Of a DNA stretch of 45,245 bases, positions 39,409 to 45,245 are shown in pieces (within the stretch, counting starts at the first letter, position 1; each line of letters opens with the position of its first letter). A program made the translations under genes and the position numbers. The DNA comes from a virus. The stretch lies in IMG/VR virus record IMGVR_UViG_3300017752_000029, positions 1 through 45,245 of that record. One strand, 5' to 3'. The notes under the pieces are model-generated. The model was not told the origin of the DNA. It was given only the letters and a program-made list of their open reading frames with translations, and did no database searches.

Positions 39409-39428
39409 AAATCGTCAATTTCAGATTA

Positions 39429-39818
39429 TTATTTTTTAAATTCATCTAATTCATAAATGTCACTGACCAAAAATTCATAATGCGATTTAGATGACCTAAT
39501 ATTGCCGGTAACTACAATTCTTACTTTTTTATTTTTTAATTTTTTTATTTCATCTGTACCATAAAGATCAACAATTTGGTCGTTTAACTTTAATTGTAAG
39601 GATTGATCTTTAGGAATAAGACTATCTTCTTTAAATAACTCCAAAGATTCGCCATCTTCGACATATACTTTATAAAGATAAAAACCTTTTTCAGAAATGT
39701 CGATAAGTTTACCTACAAATTCGTAATCACCTGGAACGAAAATTTCTCTTTTTCCATATAATAAAGTTGTAGCAAATATTAAAAATGCAATAAATATGTG
39801 ATGTAGTTTTATATTCAT
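39429..39818 (-). CDS. Membrane-anchored or secreted 129-aa protein
   Basis: I use ATG 39818 (MNIKLHHIFIAFLIFATTLL) rather than a GTG seven codons upstream. Residues 5-21 form one hydrophobic helix after a short positive start, so it is a signal sequence or N-terminal anchor. The rest is a small soluble beta-rich domain (FVPGDYEFVGKLIDISEKGF, KVRIVVTGNIRSSKSHYEFL), similar in look to an OB-type fold. I do not recognise it. Its place between the terminase and sheath genes is unusual for a membrane protein. TATAAATG, one base from the late element, precedes the ATG. Confidence 0.7.
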   Translation of the reverse strand: MNIKLHHIFIAFLIFATTLLYGKREIFVPGDYEFVGKLIDISEKGFYLYKVYVEDGESLELFKEDSLIPKDQSLQLKLNDQIVDLYGTDEIKKLKNKKVRIVVTGNIRSSKSHYEFLVSDIYELDEFKK

Positions 39819-39826
39819 ATAATCAT

Positions 39827-41440
39827 TTATAACGCCCACACATCTTGTCTTTGAATATCACCATACGTGCCTAATCCATCATCTATAATACCGAATAAAG
39901 GAATGTCGTCCAAATCATCTTCATGTTTTTCAAATAATAATTTCTTTAAATCTACGTCTGTTAAATCGGCAAAGAAATCAGATGAAACTATATATGCAAA
40001 AAGAACTAAATTCATTGCCATATCATCGTGACCATTTCCACCTGCTGCGTAGCTTGCACCTTTAATTACAAAATTACTTAATTCTTGAATTGTAACTTTA
40101 TCACATACTTTCAATTTATCTAATTCTATTAAATCTTTTAAATTAGAGCACCCAATTGATTTTACCTTTTTAGTCATAGTAACGCCGATTCCTCCGGCTT
40201 TAACCATGCTTTCTACAAAGGTATTTTCATATTCAAAATCATAATAAACACCATTACAAACTACTTGTCCAGCATCATTATTTTCAATAACCACTAACGC
40301 TTCATTATATGCTTTTGCGTACTTTACAATAATTGCAGGAAAATGTAATGGCGAAATCATATTATCTCTAAACGTGCATACTTGATAAAATTTATTATCT
40401 TCTCCAATTTTTATAATTGTAAAAGTAGAATAATCGACGCCTCTACCCTTTGCCACATCAACTGTCATGACATATTGAGTTGCTGGCTGAGGTTTTTCAA
40501 AAACTAAAACATGTTCAATTTGTCTTTCTAAAGGCTCTTCAGCACGTAATCTTAATAACGCTGTTCCAGATATTAAAGAATTAGAAGCCGATACACATTC
40601 ATTTCCAAACTCTTGACGGAATTTTTCTTCTCCTATATTAGCGATAGTCTCTTTTTTCCAATTTTCGTCTCGTCCAGGCATATCATGCCAATCTACTCTA
40701 AATGGAAAGAAATTATTAGTTCCTTGTACTGCCTTTTCGTACATAGTATAAAAAAGATTAGAAGGTCCATTTAAAGTCGATACGATAATTACGTTAGATT
40801 TTGTACCACTTGAAATCACTGGATATGTGGATTCAAAAAACTTTTCAGCATTATCTACGAATGCAAACTCATCAAGTAACAAATCAGAAACAGAAAAACC
40901 ACGAATTGAACTTGAAGAAGTTGCGGCGGCCATAATTTGAGTATTATTACTAAATTCTATATTACCCTTATTCAATGTCTTACATCCAGGCTGTAGAAAA
41001 TACGGTAAATTCTCTAATGCTAACGTAATTCTACCTAATAATTCTTTGGCTACAGATGCTTTATTTGCAAGAATCGCTATAAATTTTTCTGGATGGAAAC
41101 AAGCTCTCCATAGATAGTAACCAACTGCTACGGTCGACTTACCTACTTGACGTGAACATAAATTTATTACGAAACGATTATTGACATAATTTTCAATCAT
41201 CTTTTCTTGGTAATCATAGAGATTGAAAGGAACTAACCCATGATCAATATGAATGACCATCATATAAGTCTTAATAAAATATATGGGGTCTATTGAGCAT
41301 TTTATATACTCATCTAATTGCTCTTGAGTATAAGGTAATGTAACACCGTTTCGCTTGACTAAAGTATTTCCCAAATATCCATACTCTCTACACTTGGGTA
41401 CAGTATCTGCTACTCTTTTAGGATGTTGAATTTGTGACAT
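39827..41440 (-). CDS. 17: Large terminase gp17
   Basis: From ATG 41440 the protein has 537 residues. Walker A is SRQVGKST (96-103), Walker B VSDLLLDEFAF, and the C-terminal RNase H-like nuclease shows MTVDVAKGRGVDYST, ALVVIENNDAG and GHDDMAMNLVLF with its metal-binding acids. It packages DNA into proheads. An in-frame GTG 17 codons upstream lies within gene 16 and is less likely. The 23-nt overlap with gene 16 indicates coupling, as in T4. Confidence 0.96.
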   Translation of the reverse strand: MSQIQHPKRVADTVPKCREYGYLGNTLVKRNGVTLPYTQEQLDEYIKCSIDPIYFIKTYMMVIHIDHGLVPFNLYDYQEKMIENYVNNRFVINLCSRQVGKSTVAVGYYLWRACFHPEKFIAILANKASVAKELLGRITLALENLPYFLQPGCKTLNKGNIEFSNNTQIMAAATSSSSIRGFSVSDLLLDEFAFVDNAEKFFESTYPVISSGTKSNVIIVSTLNGPSNLFYTMYEKAVQGTNNFFPFRVDWHDMPGRDENWKKETIANIGEEKFRQEFGNECVSASNSLISGTALLRLRAEEPLERQIEHVLVFEKPQPATQYVMTVDVAKGRGVDYSTFTIIKIGEDNKFYQVCTFRDNMISPLHFPAIIVKYAKAYNEALVVIENNDAGQVVCNGVYYDFEYENTFVESMVKAGGIGVTMTKKVKSIGCSNLKDLIELDKLKVCDKVTIQELSNFVIKGASYAAGGNGHDDMAMNLVLFAYIVSSDFFADLTDVDLKKLLFEKHEDDLDDIPLFGIIDDGLGTYGDIQRQDVWAL

Positions 41441-41876
41441 CTTTTGCCTCTCGTTCTTTCTGAATCTGTTTTTGCAGAGACGCAGTATCACCTATATAAA
41501 CGTTAGTTTGAGTTAAATTTTTGCCGTTGACGGATTCAGTATTATTTTCTCCTTTTTCTTGTTTGACAATATCTTTACGTTTCTTTTGTAGATCAATTAG
41601 TTTTTCGTTTGAATCTACGAATGCTTTTAATAAAGTCCCTAAAGATTCTATTGCCCTAGGGTGATCTGCATCTTGTGCTAAAATGGCAGCAGATTCTACT
41701 GCATCTGCAGCTTTTTCTAGTGCATTTTTTATATTGCTTCGAACAAATTCTACATCATCTTCAGTATCTATAATTATTTGCTTGTCAAGTTTAGCTAAAG
41801 ATTTTTCTATTTCTTTGGGATCTACTGGCAAATTTTCTTTTAACTTATCTAATAATGTAGACTTTTCTTTCTTCAT
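41418..41876 (-). CDS. 16: Small terminase gp16
   Basis: A 152-residue, mostly helical protein directly upstream of and overlapping gene 17, the T4 position of gp16 (164 residues). DDVEFVRSNIKNALEKAADA and SNEKLIDLQKKRKDIVKQEK correspond to the central coiled-coil region, and the polar C-terminus is typical. It recognises DNA and stimulates gp17. A stem CTTCAT/ATGAAG spans the start codon on the minus strand. Confidence 0.85.
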   Translation of the reverse strand: MKKEKSTLLDKLKENLPVDPKEIEKSLAKLDKQIIIDTEDDVEFVRSNIKNALEKAADAVESAAILAQDADHPRAIESLGTLLKAFVDSNEKLIDLQKKRKDIVKQEKGENNTESVNGKNLTQTNVYIGDTASLQKQIQKEREAKDVTNSTS

Positions 41877-41906
41877 AGTTGTATTTATGAAGAATTATTT
41901 TTTTTT

Positions 41907-42689
41907 TTAATTCTGTTTGGTGAAACCAAAATCTGTAGTAATCGTAAAACTATTTGGAGTATCATTGGTGCCTACTGAAACTTTCACTCCGCTTAAAGAT
42001 TTTTTATCTGCGGCCCAAGCAATTAAATCTTCAGATTTCATTTCTACATCATACGGAACTGCCCAATTTGAAGCTTCAACTGATTTTATTAAAGGTTGTT
42101 GAACAACTTCGCCGAAAAACTTAATTTTCATTGCAAAATCCAGTGTGTATATTATAGTTCTACGAGACTCCATATCTCCTTCATAATCATCTTGTACTGA
42201 TAAACTATTTAATGTCACAGGAACATCTGCGTCTTTACCTTCGCCTTCAAAATCTTTTATGGTTATAGTATATTCTGGTACAAATGAAGGTAAAATCTGT
42301 TCAACAATTTGTAATGCCGTATCCATTTCTTTTGCGAAAACATTTAATTGCATTCCAATAGTATAAGGTACAGATTGATAAACGAAAGACTTATCAGTTG
42401 AATTTTCAGAAATTGTCTTTTTATTAAATCTACTTAATTTGTTGTCTGCGTCGTACGATATATCCGTGATTTCAAACGCCATTCTTGGTAACTTAATGGC
42501 TACAGATTCATCTTCATAATCTGCTTCGGAGTGGATTCTTTGTAAATACTTTTGTTTATTTGAATAACTTAGAGGGACTCTTTCTTCGGTTCCTCCAACT
42601 CTTAGAATTTTTAAATTATTAAATAAAGTTCCAAACACTGCCACTACTTTTTGAAGCGTACGATTATAGTTGTGATTTCCTGAGAGCAT
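41907..42689 (-). CDS. 15: Tail completion/sheath stabiliser gp15
   Basis: A 260-residue homologue of T4 gp15 (272). The N-terminus MLSGNHNYNRTLQKVVAVFG, TEERVPLSYSNKQKYLQRIH, KLPRMAFEITDISYDADNKL, and VPYTIGMQLNVFAKEMDTAL are characteristic. The protein caps the tail and joins it to the neck. A late promoter abuts the start. Confidence 0.94.
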   Translation of the reverse strand: MLSGNHNYNRTLQKVVAVFGTLFNNLKILRVGGTEERVPLSYSNKQKYLQRIHSEADYEDESVAIKLPRMAFEITDISYDADNKLSRFNKKTISENSTDKSFVYQSVPYTIGMQLNVFAKEMDTALQIVEQILPSFVPEYTITIKDFEGEGKDADVPVTLNSLSVQDDYEGDMESRRTIIYTLDFAMKIKFFGEVVQQPLIKSVEASNWAVPYDVEMKSEDLIAWAADKKSLSGVKVSVGTNDTPNSFTITTDFGFTKQN

Positions 42690-42694
42690 AGTAT

Positions 42695-42702
42695 TATTTA
42701 TA
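42695..42702 (-). promoter_or_regulatory. Late-type element TATAAATA before gene 15
   Basis: Exact match 5 nt before ATG 42689, formed partly from the U-tract of the terminator immediately upstream. If used, the gene 15 mRNA would be nearly leaderless. Confidence 0.45.
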
Positions 42703-42733
42703 AAAAAGGCTCAGAAGTAAATACCTCTGAGCC
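42702..42733 (-). terminator. Terminator between the 124-aa gene and gene 15
   Basis: GGCTCAGA and TCTGAGCC form a perfect 8-bp stem over a 10-nt loop, followed on the minus strand by TTTTTT. It isolates early transcription of the 124-aa gene from the late gene 15. Confidence 0.9.
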
Positions 42734-42764
42734 CTACAACAACAACAAGAAAAAATTATTTATT

Positions 42765-43139
42765 TTATACAAATTCTTCTAATCTTTTAAATGTAGATTC
42801 TGGTTTTCTTACATACCAACAATTATCTTCTTCTTTAAAAAGGTACAAATAAAAATATGATGGATTACTATTTGTAAATTTATCGCAATTAGGATAGATT
42901 TCTGATTCTACCTCTTGGTGATCACCACCATTAGATTTTACGTAATACGGCGTTGAGTGATAATCTTCACCTAGTTGTGACATATCTCCGTGCATTATCA
43001 TTTCTTCTGCCGCTTCTAAATTATTGTATTTCTTAAATAATATTTCGCCAGTGTGTTTAATATATCCGTCAAAATGACAATATATAGATTTTACCATTTC
43101 AGTCTTATAATGAATTGCTATTTTTGCGTTAGTTGACAT
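42765..43139 (-). CDS. Conserved small phage protein, 124 aa
   Basis: The protein contains KIAIHYKTEMVKSIYCHFDG and YIKHTGEILFKKYNNLEAAE, a pattern common to a small phage family of unknown function (YCHWDGY-type). GGAG 8 nt before the ATG is a clear ribosome site. It is the only gene between an early-type promoter (43196-43225) and a terminator (42702-42733), an early island inside the late structural block. Confidence 0.78.
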   Translation of the reverse strand: MSTNAKIAIHYKTEMVKSIYCHFDGYIKHTGEILFKKYNNLEAAEEMIMHGDMSQLGEDYHSTPYYVKSNGGDHQEVESEIYPNCDKFTNSNPSYFYLYLFKEEDNCWYVRKPESTFKRLEEFV

Positions 43140-43195
43140 ATTATCTCCAATTATTTAATAAGTTTCATATTTGTTGTTATCTTGATTATGTATAT

Positions 43196-43225
43196 ATTAT
43201 ATCATAAAACACAACAAAAGTACAC
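43196..43225 (-). promoter_or_regulatory. Early-type promoter, cassette copy 5
   Basis: Minus-strand GTGTAC (43220-43225), 18 nt, TATAAT (43196-43201). The cassette spans about 43165-43298 and shares the ATAATCAAGATAACAACAAA leader. The leader contains a five-codon ORF (MKLIK) before the ribosome site of the 124-aa gene. Confidence 0.82.
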
Positions 43226-43293
43226 AACTATATTATGTTGATAATTAATAACTTAGGAAACGTTTTAAAACTTAATTTAAAAATTTAACCTTT

Positions 43294-44181
43294 TTAAATT
43301 GCATCTGGCATGCCAAACGGATTTACTTTAGTAAAGTCGATAAAATTGTTCCCATCTATTTCAAAATCAGTATTTTCTACCATTTGATCTTTTGCCATTG
43401 GTGTCCAATCATCTACAGTTTGGATAGTAGCCGTTGTACCAGAACTATCTCCTGTAATCGTAATCCCAGCAATAAGTGAGGTGTTGGAACCATCATCTGC
43501 CTTTTCTGTTACAATTTCTATTGCGCTTCCATCATCTTCAATACCGGCTACCTCAGCAATTACATTAACACCATTTACATTACCAAAAATATCTTCGCCT
43601 ATATAAAAATCTCCACTTGAAGCAGTAATTTCTAATTTGGTTCTTGGTGCAAAATTTCTTTCAATTACGTTTATTTCGTCTACATCTGTGTCAATTTCTT
43701 CAGAAGAGTATTCAAACATTTCTAGTGTAATTGAGTACCCAAATGCACCAAATAATTTAACACCATCATTTTGTAAATCTGCATATTTTATTTCCCATAA
43801 GGCCTTGGCATCTGGAATATAAATTAAATCGCCTTCATAAGGTCTTACTTGTTCTGTGTCAGTAATATATTTGCCAACAAATGCAGACCAAGCTCTTTTT
43901 GGTATAGTGATCTTTAATTGATCTCTAATACTCATTCCAAATTTTTCAATTAAATCGCCGTCGCCTTCAAAACTATCAAATGACTCAACAGTTGCTTCTA
44001 TAATATATTGAGAACCAAACTTGACTAGAGATTCTTCATTAAAAATACCATTATAATTAATTATCGTTCTTGGTAAATAATAAACATTAATTCCAGAAAA
44101 TCTACAAGCTTCTCCGTACAAATCTTCATAAAGACTTGATTCTTCTCTATCGTATTTAGTTAAAAAAGGATTTATTGGCAT
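43294..44181 (-). CDS. 14: Neck protein gp14
   Basis: A 295-residue homologue of T4 gp14 (256). MPINPFLTKYDREESSLYED, FSGINVYYLPRTIINYNGIF, FGMSIRDQLKITIPKRAW and GDLIYIPDAKALWEIKY are typical. The C-terminal region has an inserted Asp/Ser/Thr-rich domain (SGDFYIGEDIFGNVNGVNVI) that makes it longer than in T4, probably exposed. It helps join head and tail. Confidence 0.92.
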   Translation of the reverse strand: MPINPFLTKYDREESSLYEDLYGEACRFSGINVYYLPRTIINYNGIFNEESLVKFGSQYIIEATVESFDSFEGDGDLIEKFGMSIRDQLKITIPKRAWSAFVGKYITDTEQVRPYEGDLIYIPDAKALWEIKYADLQNDGVKLFGAFGYSITLEMFEYSSEEIDTDVDEINVIERNFAPRTKLEITASSGDFYIGEDIFGNVNGVNVIAEVAGIEDDGSAIEIVTEKADDGSNTSLIAGITITGDSSGTTATIQTVDDWTPMAKDQMVENTDFEIDGNNFIDFTKVNPFGMPDAI

Positions 44182-44189
44182 AATGGTAT

Positions 44190-45113
44190 TTATTTAGTTA
44201 ATGTCCACTCTTTAAAACTTAATAATTTTCTTGAACTAATAATTTCAAAAAAGGTTTTAGCATCTGGTCCATTTAATTTATCATATTTAAAATGAACGCT
44301 AGAGTATAAAGGACGATAATGTAAAGTCATATCAGACGGTACGATCATTAATTGCCCTGTAGTAACCATTTCTTTTTTTTCTGTATTTCCAGTTCTTATT
44401 GGATTCAAAAATTTATCTTTGTTTGGACTAACTGAAATGCCATTTAATATATCAGAAGGTTCTAAAACGTTTTCTTTTTTTATTTCTTTTAACGCCACTT
44501 CATAACGAACATCCGAACTAAGACGAGCTCTTTTATAATACTCATCATCTGTATTCTTTTTATATCCTAATTGAGGTAATAATACTCCGTGATTACTTCT
44601 TACGATGACATCGTCGTCTTTTAATTTAACAAGTTTATGTATGTATTCTCTTGGATTTTCTTTGCTGGCATTTTTTAATTTAACAGTAAAACCTCCTTCT
44701 AATAAGTACGCCTCATTATTATTAAAAATAATTGTAGCGCCAGACAACTCTCTTTCAATTAATATTTTTGCTGCGGCCTCTGGAGTTTTTTCAAATAAAG
44801 CGACTCTTATCGTTTTACCATCTGGAGCATAATAACCCTGAGTAAATCTTTTACCTTTTTTATTTTTTGTTTTTGATATTATTTTTCCAGCCTCTTTTTC
44901 ATCTGATTTTACTGCGAAACTAGCAGATAAAATGGAAACACCAAATTCGTTTATTCCTTCAGTCCAACGAGAAGTCATATCATCAATATAAAGGCGTTGA
45001 ATATCATTTCTATTAGATTGAATTATTTGAATATCGCATTTATAATTACGGTCTCGGTTTTTTACTCCTACCCAACCGTATTTCTCTAATTTTTTTATAG
45101 CAATAACACACAT
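44190..45113 (-). CDS. Ntn-hydrolase-like protein (NRDE/acylase type)
   Basis: The 307-residue product starts MCVIAIKKLEKYGWVGVKNR, placing Cys at position 2 and NRD shortly after, the arrangement of N-terminal nucleophile hydrolases such as the NRDE and penicillin-acylase-like families. SRWTEGINEFGVSILSASFA and the later VRSNHGVLLP fit the fold, with Asn/Arg candidates. Removal of Met would expose the Cys. The substrate is unknown, possibly an amide or peptide. It is unusual next to neck genes. A TATAAATA lies just upstream of the start. Confidence 0.65.
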   Translation of the reverse strand: MCVIAIKKLEKYGWVGVKNRDRNYKCDIQIIQSNRNDIQRLYIDDMTSRWTEGINEFGVSILSASFAVKSDEKEAGKIISKTKNKKGKRFTQGYYAPDGKTIRVALFEKTPEAAAKILIERELSGATIIFNNNEAYLLEGGFTVKLKNASKENPREYIHKLVKLKDDDVIVRSNHGVLLPQLGYKKNTDDEYYKRARLSSDVRYEVALKEIKKENVLEPSDILNGISVSPNKDKFLNPIRTGNTEKKEMVTTGQLMIVPSDMTLHYRPLYSSVHFKYDKLNGPDAKTFFEIISSRKLLSFKEWTLTK

Positions 45114-45120
45114 AAGATAT

Positions 45121-45128
45121 TATTTATA
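45121..45128 (-). promoter_or_regulatory. Late-type element TATAAATA (Ntn-hydrolase gene)
   Basis: Exact match on the minus strand 7 nt before ATG 45113. It is back to back with the plus-strand ncRNA C promoter, whose -35 begins 9 nt away. Confidence 0.45.
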
Positions 45129-45228
45129 TTATAGTATTGACAGGTTTTTAAAAATTCATTATAATATTCTAAGACAAACTAAAATAAACAAGAACTAAAT
45201 TTAATTATATTGAATTGCCCGAAGGGCA
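45129..45228 (+). repeat. 100-bp dispersed repeat, copy in ncRNA C
   Basis: Second copy of the repeat at 26799-26898. The two differ at about six positions, mainly in the A/T hairpin, where one change keeps the stem through a G-U pair and the 3-nt loop changes from ATA to TAT. Confidence 0.92.
45137..45165 (+). promoter_or_regulatory. Perfect sigma70-type promoter for ncRNA C
   Basis: Plus-strand TTGACA (45137-45142), 17-nt spacer, TATAAT (45160-45165), identical in sequence through the spacer to the ncRNA B promoter. Confidence 0.88.
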
Positions 45229-45245
45229 CCCGAGGAACGAGGGTC
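45172..45245 (+). ncRNA. Hairpin-array ncRNA, copy C (truncated by window)
   Basis: The leader is identical to copy B. It is followed by AATTTAAT-TAT-ATTGAATT (45198-45216), TGCCC-GAA-GGGCA (45216-45228) and ACCC/GGGT with loop GAGGAACGA (45228-45244), then the window ends. The last two elements are shared with copy A, so C links A and B into one family. Confidence 0.6.

Noticed and set aside
41441-41491. Longer gene 17 start at GTG 41491
   Set aside because: It would place 17 extra residues deep inside gene 16; ATG 41440 gives the usual T4-type overlap and a normal N-terminus.
41870-41900. Stem with a long T-run on the plus strand that resembles a terminator
   Set aside because: No plus-strand transcript is expected there; the T-run is on the wrong side for minus-strand genes, so it is only noted as a hairpin over the gene 16 start.
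1-45245. tRNA genes, integrase, transposase or attachment sites
   Set aside because: No cloverleaf-like sequence with GTTCRA-type arm, no recombinase motif and no flanking duplications were seen in the gaps; nearly all DNA is accounted for by minus-strand genes.

Overview
The window is part of the genome of a lytic, T4-type tailed phage (myovirus). It is strongly A+T-rich, every convincing protein gene lies on the minus strand, and the gene set and order follow the T4 core: 14-15-16-17-18-19-20-(68-like)-21-22-23, uvsY, uvsW, 55, 47, 46, then 42, cd, a DNA glucosyltransferase, uvsX and 41. The marine style of many accessory proteins and the low GC suggest an aquatic host, perhaps an alphaproteobacterium. 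Perfect sigma70-type promoters argue for a proteobacterial-like RNA polymerase, but the host cannot be fixed from the sequence.

Layout in coordinate order (transcription of protein genes runs right to left). 1-3.3 kb: small accessory genes, a GIY-YIG nuclease and a non-coding hairpin RNA locus. 3.4-12 kb: an island of large proteins, many with a T4-like capsid-targeting N-terminus and late promoters: a ligase-type nucleotidyltransferase, a putative nuclease, an AAA+ ATPase, a nucleotidyltransferase-exonuclease fusion and its degenerate paralogue. 12-16 kb: SprT-like peptidase, exonuclease, gp41 helicase, UvsX. 16-21 kb: a DNA hypermodification cluster (C5-cytosine methyltransferase homologue, two glycosyltransferases including a clear T4 alpha-glucosyltransferase homologue, dCMP deaminase, a DUF1599-type protein, dCMP hydroxymethylase). 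21-23 kb: small accessory genes and a left-handed beta-helix repeat protein. 23-29.4 kb: gp46/gp47, late sigma factor gp55, a second hairpin RNA locus, an Sm-like protein, UvsW and UvsY. 29.4-31.1 kb: a tail-tube-like paralogue, a GNAT-like protein and an esterase. 31.2-44.2 kb: capsid, portal, tail and terminase genes. 44.2-45.2 kb: an Ntn-hydrolase-like gene and a third hairpin RNA locus cut by the window edge.

Three promoter classes can be read. (1) Seven T4-early-like promoters, GTGTAC or GTTTAC, exactly 18 nt, then TATAAT inside TATGATATAAT; five sit in a repeated cassette of about 100-130 bp. (2) Late promoters TATAAATA, as expected for gp55, in front of structural genes and the putative injected-protein genes. 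(3) Three perfect host-type promoters, TTGACA, 17 nt, TATAAT, that precede no protein gene and instead drive arrays of back-to-back hairpins. Two of these point against the direction of all protein genes.

The two most interesting signals are this three-copy hairpin RNA family, whose stems vary while the loop motif G(A/G)CAAGC(C/T) recurs, and the set of enzymes that share a capsid-targeting/prohead-protease N-terminus and so may be packaged and injected with the DNA. No tRNA, CRISPR array, integrase or transposase was seen.
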